Source of the DNA: Marinilabilia sp.
Lineage (GTDB): Bacteria; Bacteroidota; Bacteroidia; Bacteroidales; Marinilabiliaceae
Assembly (NCBI RefSeq): GCF_016278715.1
Contig: NZ_JADQBH010000097.1
Location: forward strand, 1 to 39,645
Length of the DNA: 39,645 nucleotides
Reading direction: 5' to 3'
Under the pieces are notes generated by a model. It had not been told where the DNA came from, did not search any database, and worked only from the letters and a program-made list of their open reading frames with translations. How positions within the stretch are numbered: position 1 is the stretch's first letter; every line of letters begins with the position of its first letter. Below are positions 24,899 to 33,461 of this stretch, one piece after another. The translations under genes and the position numbers were made by a program.

Positions 24899-25683
24899 AT
24901 ACAGAAAATTTAAAACTAATAGTACAGAAAAAATACGGTGAGATTGCAGAGGGGCAAAAACCGTGTTGTGGAACTGATAGTTGCTGCTCTTCGGTCGATT
25001 ACACTGTTTTTAATGATGATTATTCCGGTCAGAAGGGGTACAATAAGGATGCGGACCTTGGATTGGGATGTGGCCTTCCGACCGAGTTTGCTCAAATTAA
25101 AGAGGGTGATCATGTGTTGGACCTGGGAAGCGGAGCCGGCAACGATTGTTTTGTGGCTTGCACCCAAACAGGAAATAAAGGTAGAGTTACAGGTCTGGAT
25201 TTTACGGAAGCGATGATTCAAAAGGCCAATGATAACTTGAAGAAAACAGGCTTCCAGAATATTGCATTTGTCCTGGGAGATATTGAGAATATGCCGTTTG
25301 CCGATGCTGCTTTCGATGTGGTTATCAGCAATTGTGTGTTGAATCTGGTACCTGACAAACAAAAAGCCTTTTCAGAAATATTCAGAGTTTTGAAGCATGG
25401 CGGACACTTTTCCATTTCGGATGTGGTGATTGTTGGTAATCTGCCTCAAGGACTGAAACAAGATGCCGAAATGTATGCCGGTTGTGTATCCGGGGCCATC
25501 TGCAAAGATGAATATATTGCCATTGTAAAAGAGCAAGGGTTTTCTCGCATCAAAATCCAGAAGGAGAAAGAGATAGTCTTGTCTGATAAAGTGCTGTTGA
25601 ATCATATTACCCCGGATGAATTGGACAGGTTTAAGCAATCGGGTAGCGGAATTTTCAGTATTACATTGTATGCTGAGAAGTAA
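24895..25683 (+). CDS. arsM: Arsenite S-adenosylmethionine methyltransferase
   Basis: The protein has 262 residues. The SAM-binding motif I is VLDLGSGAGND (74-84). The three Cys that bind arsenite in characterised ArsM enzymes are present in their usual contexts: Cys59 (GLGCGLP), Cys147 (SNCVLNLVPD) and Cys197 (AGCVSGAI). An N-terminal PCCGTDSCC cluster adds four more Cys, as in many bacterial ArsM. It should convert arsenite stepwise to methylated arsenicals, which can leave as volatile forms or through the ArsP-type permease of locus 1. Translation is coupled to the ArsN2 fusion by ATGA overlap. Confidence 0.94.
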   Translation: MNTENLKLIVQKKYGEIAEGQKPCCGTDSCCSSVDYTVFNDDYSGQKGYNKDADLGLGCGLPTEFAQIKEGDHVLDLGSGAGNDCFVACTQTGNKGRVTGLDFTEAMIQKANDNLKKTGFQNIAFVLGDIENMPFADAAFDVVISNCVLNLVPDKQKAFSEIFRVLKHGGHFSISDVVIVGNLPQGLKQDAEMYAGCVSGAICKDEYIAIVKEQGFSRIKIQKEKEIVLSDKVLLNHITPDELDRFKQSGSGIFSITLYAEK

Positions 25684-25762
25684 TTGCTGCGCAATTATAT
25701 TTTTGCCCACGAATTATTTTATAGACCCAATGTTTGACAATAAACGGTTACGTCGTATAACA

Positions 25763-25781
25763 AAAGCTGTATTACAGCTTT
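25763..25781. repeat. Short perfect inverted repeat downstream of arsM
   Basis: AAAGCTGT and ACAGCTTT pair around ATT, with a few A residues following. It lies 80 nt after arsM, in a gap of 361 nt before acr3. It could be a weak terminator or a regulatory palindrome; there is no proper T-run. Confidence 0.4.
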
Positions 25782-25820
25782 AAAATTCGAGTAATTCGGA
25801 AAATTCGTGGACAACAAAAT

Positions 25821-25951
25821 GGGATGTCCAAAAAGTCATAAATTTGGTGTTTTTTGTCATTCTGAAAGGAGTGAAGAATCTCTTTTTTTAACAACATAAA
25901 AGAAAAAGAATCGCGCAATACAAAAGTTGCAGTGACTTTTTAGAGAGCACC
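25821..25951. mobile_element. MITE-like element upstream of acr3
   Basis: The left end GGGATGTCCAAAAAGTCA and the right end TGACTTTTTAGAGAGCACC form imperfect terminal inverted repeats, with AAAAAGTCA/TGACTTTTT exact. The interior contains GTCATTCTGAAAGG and GAGTGAAGAATCTC, a motif I recognise from non-autonomous elements in Bacteroidota. It is about 130 nt long with no coding capacity. A diverged inverted fragment of the 11350 element (CGCCTCCGCGTT) follows at 26013-26036. Confidence 0.6.
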
Positions 25952-26044
25952 TTCATAAATTTTTTAGGAACCTCTTTCTGGGTCTGGGTCAGTATAATGA
26001 AATTGAAATTAAACTTGGCGCCTCCGCGTTAAAACTTCTACACA

Positions 26045-27076
26045 ATGAATACACAAAAAAGAAAAATAGGTTTTTTTGAAAAGTATCTTACTATCTGGGT
26101 TGCGCTCGGCATTCTGGGCGGAATAGGAATCGGTCATTTTTCGGGTGATTCCATTGAGGTTATCAGTAGTCTGGAGATAGCAAAGGTAAACATTCCCGTT
26201 GCCATTCTTATCTGGTTGATGATTTACCCCATGATGCTGCAGGTTGATTTTTCAAGTATTAAGAAAATCAGGAAACGCCCCAAAGGAGTCGTGCTGACAC
26301 TGGTTGTTAACTGGCTTATCAAACCCTTTACCATGGCCTTTTTTGCCTGGTTGTTTTTCTCGAATCTTTATCAGGCATGGATAGAGCCTGAAATGGCCGG
26401 CGAATACATTGCCGGAGCAATTATTCTTGGAGCAGCCCCATGTACGGCCATGGTGTTTGTTTGGTCTTATCTGACCAATGGCGACCCCAATTACACGTTG
26501 GTTCAGGTTTCCATCAACGATCTGATTATTTTGATTGCTTTTGTTCCGATAGTTGGCCTTTTGCTGGGTATTACCGATGTTACTATTCCTTATGATACGC
26601 TTGTTGCCAGTGTTTTGATTTTTGTGGTGGTGCCATTGGTGGCAGGAGTTATCACTCAAAAAATACTTTTGAAAAGTCATGGCAAAGAGTGGTTCAAAAA
26701 TATATTTCTGCCCAAATTAAAGCCGGTCAGTATTGTTGCGCTTCTGGTTACCCTGGTATTGCTTTTTGCCTTTCAGGGGCAGAACATATTGAGTAACCCT
26801 TTTATCATTTTATTGGTCGCAATACCATTGGTCATTCAGACCTATTTTATCTTTTTTATTACCTGGTTTGCCGGGAGAAAGATGAAGCTTCCCCATCCGG
26901 TATGTTCGCCGGCAGCCATGATTGGTGCCAGCAACTTTTTCGAACTTGCGGTTGCAGTGGCTATTTCGTTGTTTGGGCTGCAATCTCCAGCAGCGCTGGT
27001 TACAGTGGTTGGTGTGCTGGTTGAGGTGCCGGTGATGTTATCGCTGGTGGCATTGGCCAATAAATGGAAATATTAG
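26045..27076 (+). CDS. acr3: Acr3-type arsenite efflux permease
   Basis: The protein has 343 residues and ten predicted membrane helices. [20 protein letters not shown] places the essential Cys133 in the discontinuous fourth helix of the Acr3/BART fold. VSINDLII and, near the C-terminus, [11 protein letters not shown] with its conserved Glu are also typical. It exports arsenite using the proton gradient and is the main inorganic arsenic exporter here. It is separated from arsM by a 361-nt gap with mobile-element fragments, so it may have its own promoter, but it runs in the same direction as locus 2. It converges with the PiT-type permease gene. Confidence 0.94.
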   Translation: MNTQKRKIGFFEKYLTIWVALGILGGIGIGHFSGDSIEVISSLEIAKVNIPVAILIWLMIYPMMLQVDFSSIKKIRKRPKGVVLTLVVNWLIKPFTMAFFAWLFFSNLYQAWIEPEMAGEYIAGAIILGAAPCTAMVFVWSYLTNGDPNYTLVQVSINDLIILIAFVPIVGLLLGITDVTIPYDTLVASVLIFVVVPLVAGVITQKILLKSHGKEWFKNIFLPKLKPVSIVALLVTLVLLFAFQGQNILSNPFIILLVAIPLVIQTYFIFFITWFAGRKMKLPHPVCSPAAMIGASNFFELAVAVAISLFGLQSPAALVTVVGVLVEVPVMLSLVALANKWKY

Positions 27077-27159
27077 TACCACAGAAGGAGCGGATGGTCT
27101 GTTCCAATGCAATAAAAATGTTTCCGGACGGCACAATGTTTTTCCCTGAATGGCTTAAC

Positions 27160-28284
27160 TTATTCAATTAGGCCCCATGTATCAGCCCCCCAGGTAAGCA
27201 TGAGGGCTGTGAAAAAAGCAATCATAGGTGCCACCACCCACATTATAAAAAACCGGTTAACTTCGGTTTTAAGAAAAATATTTTTGAATCCGAGTTTGGC
27301 TACTCCTATTCCGATAATAGCCGCAACATTCAGCTGAACCAGAGATGTTGGTATGCCTTTTACAATAGAAGCAGTCAAAAGCAATGATGCGGAGATAAAA
27401 GCAATGATTACAGCCTCCACTCTTCCAAAGAGAACAATCTCTTTCCCCGTGTTCTGAAGAATTTTTTTGCCAAAAATTGAGCTTCCAATTCCAAAACTCG
27501 GAGCTACAATGAGGGTGGAGAGGAGCAGTACCTGAAGAAAGTAGGTGTCGCTTATGTTTAATTCGTTAACAGCCATCATGGCAATAGGTCCGGCAGCGTT
27601 AGCAACGTTGTTCGTGCCAATGGCGAAAGCCACATACATCGACATGGCGATGATACCTCCTTTAAACATGAAATGGTCGTTAAGCTTTTTGGATATGGTA
27701 TATCCTTTTTTTCTTATAGGTTTATAGATGTATTTGCCTATTAGAAAGGAAAGCATAAATGCAATTATGGGCATTATAAACCAGGTTGGTAAAACATCGT
27801 AAAGAAGTTTGTCTGTATTCAGGGAGTTGAAATATACTGCCGGGGCGATTACCGCCAGCACAGTGGCCTGACTTGTGGATTGGGGAATGCCGAATAAATT
27901 TGCAATGAGGAGCGCAAAGGCCACTGATATCAGAATGACTGATACAATGGTAAAAGTCATCATCTCCGGTTGCAAAAGACCCTTACCCAATGTATAAGCG
28001 GTGTTTTTGCCACCTATGATTGCCCCCAGGAAGACCATGATGCCAAACAGGCCGGGGATGGCTCTTTGTTTTATCAGGTTGGTTCCATAAGCTGCTGAAA
28101 ATGACGGAGCGGTACCGCTGCCCCCCATGTTAATGGCCAAAAACATTGCGATGACAAATGGTACGAGGAATGGAATCAGCATAATAATACGTTTTGGGAT
28201 TACAAACAGCAAATGTGAAAGAAAATCTGAAGGAGAAAAACCGCTAAAAGACGTAAATGGAATTACGTCTTTTAGCGTAAGCAT
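27160..28284 (-). CDS. PiT-family anion permease (phosphate or related oxyanion)
   Basis: The protein has 374 residues and about ten membrane segments. The two PiT repeats are visible: MFLAINMGGSGTAPSFSAAY (~48-66) and AIGTNNVANAAGPIAMM (221-237). The first departs from the usual NDxxN pattern, a variant common in bacterial members, so sulfate or another oxyanion is possible as well as phosphate. It is the last gene of a three-gene unit: its ATG directly abuts the stop of the response regulator gene. Phosphate carriers are a route for arsenate entry, which gives a link to the arsenic genes. A perfect 15-bp hairpin lies in its first codons. Confidence 0.85.
   Translation of the reverse strand: MLTLKDVIPFTSFSGFSPSDFLSHLLFVIPKRIIMLIPFLVPFVIAMFLAINMGGSGTAPSFSAAYGTNLIKQRAIPGLFGIMVFLGAIIGGKNTAYTLGKGLLQPEMMTFTIVSVILISVAFALLIANLFGIPQSTSQATVLAVIAPAVYFNSLNTDKLLYDVLPTWFIMPIIAFMLSFLIGKYIYKPIRKKGYTISKKLNDHFMFKGGIIAMSMYVAFAIGTNNVANAAGPIAMMAVNELNISDTYFLQVLLLSTLIVAPSFGIGSSIFGKKILQNTGKEIVLFGRVEAVIIAFISASLLLTASIVKGIPTSLVQLNVAAIIGIGVAKLGFKNIFLKTEVNRFFIMWVVAPMIAFFTALMLTWGADTWGLIE
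28242..28277 (-). promoter_or_regulatory. 15-bp hairpin in the first codons of the permease gene
   Basis: CGCTAAAAGACGTAA (28242-28256) and TTACGTCTTTTAGCG (28263-28277) are perfect inverted arms around 6 nt. In the mRNA the stem starts 7 nt after the A of the start codon. It includes AGACGTA and TACGTCT, the same heptamer as the palindrome at 29936-29951. It could act as an RNA structure limiting translation or as an operator bound by the neighbouring response regulator. Confidence 0.75.
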
Positions 28285-28917
28285 TTAAACTTCGAAGATG
28301 TTGTTCCTAATGGCATAAACCACCATCTGGGCGGTGTTGGATGATTGCGTTTTGAGCAGAATGTTTTCGCGGTGTTTGTCAATTGTTCTTTTACTAACGT
28401 TGAGTGATTCGCTTATTTCATGATTCGATAGTCCCTTGCAGATATTAAAGAGTACCTCTATTTCCCGTTCAGTGAGTTCGCTGTTTTTCGGGGCACTTTG
28501 CTTTTTATTTATGTTTTGGATGATTCCGGAAAGAATCTCCGGTGAAAAATAGTTGTTTCCGGCAGCCACCTCTGTGATTGCTTTTTTTACATCATCAAGC
28601 TTTGAATTTTTCAAAAGAAATCCGCTGGCGCCGGCATCGATCATCCCGGAATAATAATTTTCATTTCCGAACATAGAAAGGGCAATGACCTTCCAGCCCG
28701 GGGAGTCTTTTAAGCATTTCTCTGTGGTTTCTATGCCATTTATGCCCGAGAGTTCAATGTCCATAAGAACAATTCCCGGCTTCTGACCCCGGCTCATTTC
28801 CAAAAAGGCTTCTCCACTTTCTGCTTCCTGAATGTCGGAAACAAAATCCCAACCGGTTAATAAAAAACGTAGACCTTCGCGGAACAATTGATGGTCATCA
28901 ACTATAAATACTGTCAT
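28285..28917 (-). CDS. NarL/FixJ-family response regulator
   Basis: The protein has 210 residues. The receiver domain (1-~120) has the acidic pair in VDDHQ (Asp7/Asp8), the phosphorylation site Asp53 in LMDIELSG, and the Lys of GFLLKNS. A LuxR-type helix-turn-helix follows (~148-205), with LTEREIEVLFNICKGLSNHE and LNVSKRTIDKHRENIL. Its start overlaps the kinase stop by 4 nt, and its stop abuts the permease ATG, so kinase, regulator and permease form one operon. Proteins of this family bind inverted heptamers, often 7-2-7, and such a site lies upstream of the kinase gene. Confidence 0.95.
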   Translation of the reverse strand: MTVFIVDDHQLFREGLRFLLTGWDFVSDIQEAESGEAFLEMSRGQKPGIVLMDIELSGINGIETTEKCLKDSPGWKVIALSMFGNENYYSGMIDAGASGFLLKNSKLDDVKKAITEVAAGNNYFSPEILSGIIQNINKKQSAPKNSELTEREIEVLFNICKGLSNHEISESLNVSKRTIDKHRENILLKTQSSNTAQMVVYAIRNNIFEV

Positions 28918-29852
28918 AACGGTATGTTTATTTTCATATAAAACCCATCGTTTTTTTTGCTGTAAACATTTACTTTTCCATCTAGCGATTTCACCCTTGA
29001 GCTAATATTGGCCAGTCCGTTGCCTTTGCGTCTGTTCTCTTTAGGGTCAAAGCCGCAACCGTCATCATTATAGTGAAGTTCCAGTTGCCCGAAATGCTCA
29101 AAAATATTAATGGAAATCTTGGATGCTTCGGCATGTTTGAGGGTGTTGTTAATGAGTTCTGAAAGAATCCGATACAGAATGACTTCAGTGTTTTTGGCAA
29201 GTCCTTTTGGAACGGAGTATTTTTCAAGTTCAAGTTTGGGTTTCTTAGAAATAGCTATGGAGTTGTAAAAAGAAAAAAGTGCTTTTTTTAGTCCGAAAGC
29301 TTCCAGCAAGTGGGGGCTCAGGTTGTTGGATATTTCCCTTACTGCAGTTACAGCATGGTCTATGGATATTTCTGTTCGTTCAATAATCATTTTATTTTTA
29401 TCACTTATCTCTTTTTTGTTGATTGCCGAAAAGGCCATTTTTATGGATGAAAGAATTGGGCCGAGACCGTCGTGAAGCTCCCTGGCAAACAGGGACCGTT
29501 CTTTTTCTTCTGTGTCAATGATGGCTGAGAGTACACGGGCTTCGTTTTGTTTTCTCATTTTATCAATGTCTTCCTGTAGGTTGAAAATCCGCCTGATGTA
29601 AAAAGAGGCTACGAACATGAGGAGTGAAATGAGAACTGCGGTCCAGCTGTTGAAATAGTCTATCCGGCCGGGGTCTTTAATTCCTGTGAAATTAAGCAGC
29701 TCACTTCCGCGCCTGATGGCCATTAGAAAAAATGCGATGGAAATGGTAATCCATGATACATTGAAACGGGTTTTTTTTATCAGGCCTAATGTTTTAAAAA
29801 ACGCCCCGAATTGGAGGAGTACTGATAAAAAAAGTGCTACCTGAATTATCAT
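28914..29852 (-). CDS. NarX/DesK-type sensor histidine kinase
   Basis: The protein has 312 residues. Three N-terminal membrane helices (~1-25, 33-48, 70-90) have almost no periplasmic domain, so the signal is probably sensed in or near the membrane. A short coiled coil leads to the HisKA_3 block FARELHDGLGPILSSIKMAF with phosphorylated His127. An HATPase domain follows (LINNTLKHAEASKI as N-box, DDGCGFDP and KGNGLANISSRV as G-boxes). It pairs with the adjacent NarL-type regulator. The first gene of its operon, it is divergent from the Hdr-like operon across 157 nt. Confidence 0.93.
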   Translation of the reverse strand: MIIQVALFLSVLLQFGAFFKTLGLIKKTRFNVSWITISIAFFLMAIRRGSELLNFTGIKDPGRIDYFNSWTAVLISLLMFVASFYIRRIFNLQEDIDKMRKQNEARVLSAIIDTEEKERSLFARELHDGLGPILSSIKMAFSAINKKEISDKNKMIIERTEISIDHAVTAVREISNNLSPHLLEAFGLKKALFSFYNSIAISKKPKLELEKYSVPKGLAKNTEVILYRILSELINNTLKHAEASKISINIFEHFGQLELHYNDDGCGFDPKENRRKGNGLANISSRVKSLDGKVNVYSKKNDGFYMKINIPL

Positions 29853-29935
29853 AGGAATATATTGAATTTTTGAGTTTCGAAAATTAAGATTTTTTTCGAT
29901 TGCATTGAACGCAAATACGGTGATTTTCTTCTTTT

Positions 29936-29951
29936 TACGTCTTTAGACGTA
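29936..29951. promoter_or_regulatory. 7-2-7 palindrome, candidate NarL-type regulator site
   Basis: TACGTCTTTAGACGTA is a perfect 7-bp inverted repeat with a 2-nt spacer. TACGTCT matches the E. coli NarL/NarP heptamer TACYYMT at six of seven positions and has the same 7-2-7 geometry. It lies 84 nt from the kinase start and 58 nt from the first Hdr-like gene, so one site could control both directions. Confidence 0.7.
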
Positions 29952-30009
29952 TCTCAATATATGTTTTTAAACGGTTTCAGGGGTGGTTTGAAAGAGTGAA
30001 TTTTGCATT

Positions 30010-30717
30010 ATGAGAACTTTGATGCAAAGACTCGGAGAAGATGTCCGTCTTAAAGAGGGACTTCATGCCTGCATGAGCTGTGGAATTTGTACTGCTGTAT
30101 GTCCTGCCGCCGAGTACTTCGAATACGATCCGAGAAGCATTGTTGTGACTGTGCAATCCGGTAATGAGGCCAAAATCCGGAAACTCATCGAAAGCGATAC
30201 CATTTGGATGTGTGGTCAATGTATGTCCTGTAAACCCAGATGTCCGCGAAACAATTGCCCGGGGTTGATAATTAGTGTCTTGCGCAGGGTGTCGCAAGAG
30301 ACCGGGGCTTTTGTAAAAAGTCGTCTGGGACGTCAGCAATATCTTATTCTAAAAACCATTGGCACTAACATTCTGGAAACAGGATATTGCGTTTTTCCGG
30401 CATCAGTTGTACCTGAAACTCACCCCGAACAAGGGGATGTCTGGCGATGGATATATCAAAACAAGGAAGCTGTCTATGAGCGTGTGGGGGCTAATCTTGA
30501 CAAGGAAGGGCCCGGGGCTATGAGGAAAATTGACCGTGAGAATTTAAATGAGCTGGAACGCATCTTCGCCGAAAGTGGTGGTAATTCTTTTTTCTCTACC
30601 ATCGTAAAGTTTAGCCGGGCTTATGCCAAAGAATCAGGTTTTACCGATGCGGATGGAGAGCCTGATATGGAAAAATATACAGATTTCTTACTCAATGAGG
30701 ACAATGATGAAAAATAG
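30010..30717 (+). CDS. HdrC-like ferredoxin subunit with two [4Fe-4S] clusters
   Basis: The protein has 235 residues and is soluble. Two cluster motifs are complete: HACMSCGICTAVCPAA (~20-35) and CGQCMSCKPRCP (~74-85), as in heterodisulfide reductase subunit C. The second motif continues RNNCPG, adding one Cys. The C-terminal ~120 residues are helical and longer than in archaeal HdrC. It would carry electrons between the HdrA-like flavoprotein and the HdrB-like subunit. It heads the operon 58 nt after the candidate NarL-type site and overlaps the next gene by 14 nt. Confidence 0.88.
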   Translation: MRTLMQRLGEDVRLKEGLHACMSCGICTAVCPAAEYFEYDPRSIVVTVQSGNEAKIRKLIESDTIWMCGQCMSCKPRCPRNNCPGLIISVLRRVSQETGAFVKSRLGRQQYLILKTIGTNILETGYCVFPASVVPETHPEQGDVWRWIYQNKEAVYERVGANLDKEGPGAMRKIDRENLNELERIFAESGGNSFFSTIVKFSRAYAKESGFTDADGEPDMEKYTDFLLNEDNDEK

Positions 30718-31756
30718 TCAGGTGACAGTAACAAAGGAAATTGCAGATGACAACTATTTTTACTTGCGGAGTTGCATCCGTCAGAATTTTTTTCCCGGAG
30801 CAGAGAAGGTTTTTCTCGATATTCTGAAAAATAAACTTGGCAAAAACATCATTGACAATGCCAACCACATATCTTGTACTGGCATAGGTTATCATTCTGA
30901 TATAGTGCCTTATGAGACTTATCAGGCCATGGTTGCCAGGCAATTTGCCCTTATGACTGAGCAGGGATTGAAAAATGCAGCTGTTTCTTGTATTACGTCC
31001 TATGGAGGCTATAATGAAGTGATGAAAACCTGGAAAGAATTTCCGGAAGAGGAGGCCAAAGCCCGAAAAAACCTAAAGAATGCCACCGGACGGCGCTTTG
31101 AAATTCCGGAAAACATTTCTCATTCGTGTGATATTATTTACAAGTTCAGACATGATATTGCTGAGCTTGCCCAATACAAATTAATCAATAAACAGACTGG
31201 TAAACCGCTCCGAATTGTTGATCATATCGGGTGTCATTATGCAAAGATATTTCCTGAAAAGGGGATTGGAGGGGCTGAACAAAATACTGTTTTGTCGGCC
31301 ATTGTGGAAGCCTGGGGCGGACAGTCAGTAGATTATCCGGAGCGTCGTCACTGTTGCGGTTTTGGATTCAGGCATTATCTGGTGAAAAACAACAGAAGTT
31401 ACTCCATCTCTAATTCGAAAAAAAAATTTGAAAGTATGGAGCCTTATTGCCCGGATATGATAATTACCAATTGTCCCGGATGCAATATGTTTCTGGATAA
31501 GTGGCAGTATGCCCTGGCCAAAATTGAGGGTAAAACATACAGTGGTGATAAAAACGGAATACCTGTTTTGTCTTATGAGGAACTGGCCGGCCTGGTGCTT
31601 GGGTACAATCCCTGGGACATCGGTTTGCAAATGCATCAGGTGGATGTTGAACCATTGCTTAAAAAAATGAGGTTTGATTACAATCCCGATGAAAAATATC
31701 TTGATGCCGGAGGTAAGTTTATGGGACAACCTGAGTTTACCGGATGTTTGCCTTAA
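30704..31756 (+). CDS. HdrB-like subunit (CCG domain)
   Basis: The protein has 350 residues. The C-terminal half has one complete Cys-rich CCG module: DHIGCHYAKIF, then RRHCCGFGFRHY with Cys217/Cys218, then TNCPGCNMFLDK. In HdrB these residues bind the noncubane [4Fe-4S] cluster that reduces disulfides. The N-terminal half keeps only scattered Cys (SCTGIGYHSD, VSCITSYGGY), a degenerate first module. ATG 30704 is chosen because GAGG lies just upstream; 30695 and 30707 are alternatives. It overlaps the HdrC-like gene, indicating coupled synthesis. Confidence 0.85.
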   Translation: MMKNSQVTVTKEIADDNYFYLRSCIRQNFFPGAEKVFLDILKNKLGKNIIDNANHISCTGIGYHSDIVPYETYQAMVARQFALMTEQGLKNAAVSCITSYGGYNEVMKTWKEFPEEEAKARKNLKNATGRRFEIPENISHSCDIIYKFRHDIAELAQYKLINKQTGKPLRIVDHIGCHYAKIFPEKGIGGAEQNTVLSAIVEAWGGQSVDYPERRHCCGFGFRHYLVKNNRSYSISNSKKKFESMEPYCPDMIITNCPGCNMFLDKWQYALAKIEGKTYSGDKNGIPVLSYEELAGLVLGYNPWDIGLQMHQVDVEPLLKKMRFDYNPDEKYLDAGGKFMGQPEFTGCLP

Positions 31757-31938
31757 TAGTCAGTGGGTGCCCATAAAGTTTCGTTTGCTGCATTCCGCTT
31801 AGTTTATTGACATACATTAATTAATGTTGACTTGTTTTTTTGGTAGCAAAGTATTGTTAATTAATGGTTAGTGTTTCGAAAGTTTTAAATTTCAAGGCTC
31901 TGTGATTATCTAACATCTAAAATCTAACCTCTATTGTA

Positions 31939-32979
31939 ATGACGGAAAAAAGAAATATTGCCATTATTGGCGCTGGCATCGCCGGACAGGAAGCTGCATC
32001 TGTACTTGCGGGACTTGGCTATAAGGTGACTCTTCTGGAAAAGCAGGAAAGGATGGGGGGGATGCTCAACAAATGGAGTAAACTTTTTCCTGATTTTTCA
32101 TCGTCACAACAGATTTTGGATACTGTTCAGGTTTCGGCAAACAAAAACCTTAGTGTGATTTGTAATGCTGATATTTCTTCCATAACAAAAGAAAACGGAC
32201 GGTTTGAGTTATCCGACAATTCCAGTCTGAAAGTCTATGCAGATCTAGTGCTGCTGGCTACCGGTTATAATCTGTTTGATGCAACCCTGAAAGAAGAATA
32301 CGGATACGGGGTTTTTGAAAATGTAATAACATCAGTCGATTTTGAAAAAGTGCATAAATCGGGCAAGAAGCTGACAACTCTCCTCGGAAAAGAGCCCCGA
32401 CGGGTGGCAATAATTCATTGTGTGGGCTCAAGAGATGCTAAATCTGGCAATACCTATTGCTCAAAAGTATGTTGCATCACAGGTGTTAAGCAGGCCATTG
32501 AAGTTACCAGGATGTGGCCCGATTGTGAAGTATTCAATTTTTATATGGATTTGCGTTTGTACGGTTCAAAATATGACTCACTTTATCTGGAAGCTCAAAA
32601 ACATCATAAGGTGCAGTTTATTCGGGGACGCTTGTCGGAAATCTCTGAAAGACAGGATAAAGGTTTGCAGCTAAAAGCCGAAGATACGCTTCAGGGAAGA
32701 CCACTGAGGATGAATGCCGATATAGTAATATTGCTGGTAGGTATGGAGGCCTGTGAACAAAATGCTGACTTGTGCCGGAATAATACTTTGGACCTTGATG
32801 AGAATCGGTTTTTCAAATCTAAGAATATTCATTACGCCCGGAATATCAGTACGCAGCCCGGTATTTTTATGGCCGGAAGTTGCATCTGTCCCATGTCGGT
32901 GAATGAAACCCTCGAAAGTTCCAGGTCGGCAGCATTTTTAGTCGATAAATCATTTAGAAGCGTTCAGGTTGAGGAATAG
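31939..32979 (+). CDS. HdrA/QmoA-like FAD-dependent oxidoreductase
   Basis: The protein has 346 residues. The FAD-binding motif IAIIGAGIAGQEAASVL (7-23) is followed by EKQERMGGML. HdrA-type cluster ligands are HCVGSRD (Cys161) and YCSKVCC (Cys174, Cys178, Cys179). A second flavin-binding block is GIFMAGSCICPMSVNETLES near the end. It is shorter than archaeal HdrA and lacks extra ferredoxin domains, so it resembles QmoA of sulfate reducers. Classical electron bifurcation is not demonstrated by the sequence. It follows the HdrB-like gene after 182 nt. Confidence 0.88.
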   Translation: MTEKRNIAIIGAGIAGQEAASVLAGLGYKVTLLEKQERMGGMLNKWSKLFPDFSSSQQILDTVQVSANKNLSVICNADISSITKENGRFELSDNSSLKVYADLVLLATGYNLFDATLKEEYGYGVFENVITSVDFEKVHKSGKKLTTLLGKEPRRVAIIHCVGSRDAKSGNTYCSKVCCITGVKQAIEVTRMWPDCEVFNFYMDLRLYGSKYDSLYLEAQKHHKVQFIRGRLSEISERQDKGLQLKAEDTLQGRPLRMNADIVILLVGMEACEQNADLCRNNTLDLDENRFFKSKNIHYARNISTQPGIFMAGSCICPMSVNETLESSRSAAFLVDKSFRSVQVEE

Positions 32980-33108
32980 TTCGTTAAACTTTGGTAATAG
33001 CCTGAGATATAATTGCTTAAAGCTTGTGAGTTGTTTGTGGTAATAAGCAGAATGTCAGCGGCATACGATTTAGCTTAAATTTTATATCTAAAAATCTATC
33101 GGTCTATT

Positions 33109-33456
33109 ATGAGTCAATTTGATTTTTTAAAGCCAAAATCACGACAAATTGAATTCGAACAATTCGATGATCGGATTTTGACTTTTGTGCTCGAAAGAGA
33201 ACGGTCTTTTCTGACATGTATTTCTTGTGGTGGTTGTACTGCCACTTGCAGTGCCGGTAACCTGACGAGTTTTAATATACGGAAAATAGGCCTCTCGCTC
33301 CGGCGTGGCAGTATAAACGACCTATCGGACGAAATTCAGAAATGTATGTTTTGCGGAAAGTGCACGCTTGTTTGTCCGCGCGATATCAATATCCGCAATG
33401 TTGTGCTGTTGATTAAAAAACGAATTGCTCAACTTGAATCAGAAAAAACATTATAG
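33109..33456 (+). CDS. Second, short HdrC-like ferredoxin
   Basis: The protein has 115 residues. Cluster motifs are FLTCISCGGCTATCSAG (~35-51) and KCMFCGKCTLVCPRD (~83-97); the usual Pro after the fourth Cys of the first motif is Ser. No membrane segment is present. It starts 129 nt after the HdrA-like gene and ends 5 nt before the membrane subunit, so it probably connects the flavoprotein with that subunit. It is distinct from the longer HdrC-like protein at the operon start, giving the cluster two ferredoxin branches. Confidence 0.87.
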   Translation: MSQFDFLKPKSRQIEFEQFDDRILTFVLERERSFLTCISCGGCTATCSAGNLTSFNIRKIGLSLRRGSINDLSDEIQKCMFCGKCTLVCPRDINIRNVVLLIKKRIAQLESEKTL

Positions 33457-33461
33457 AACCA

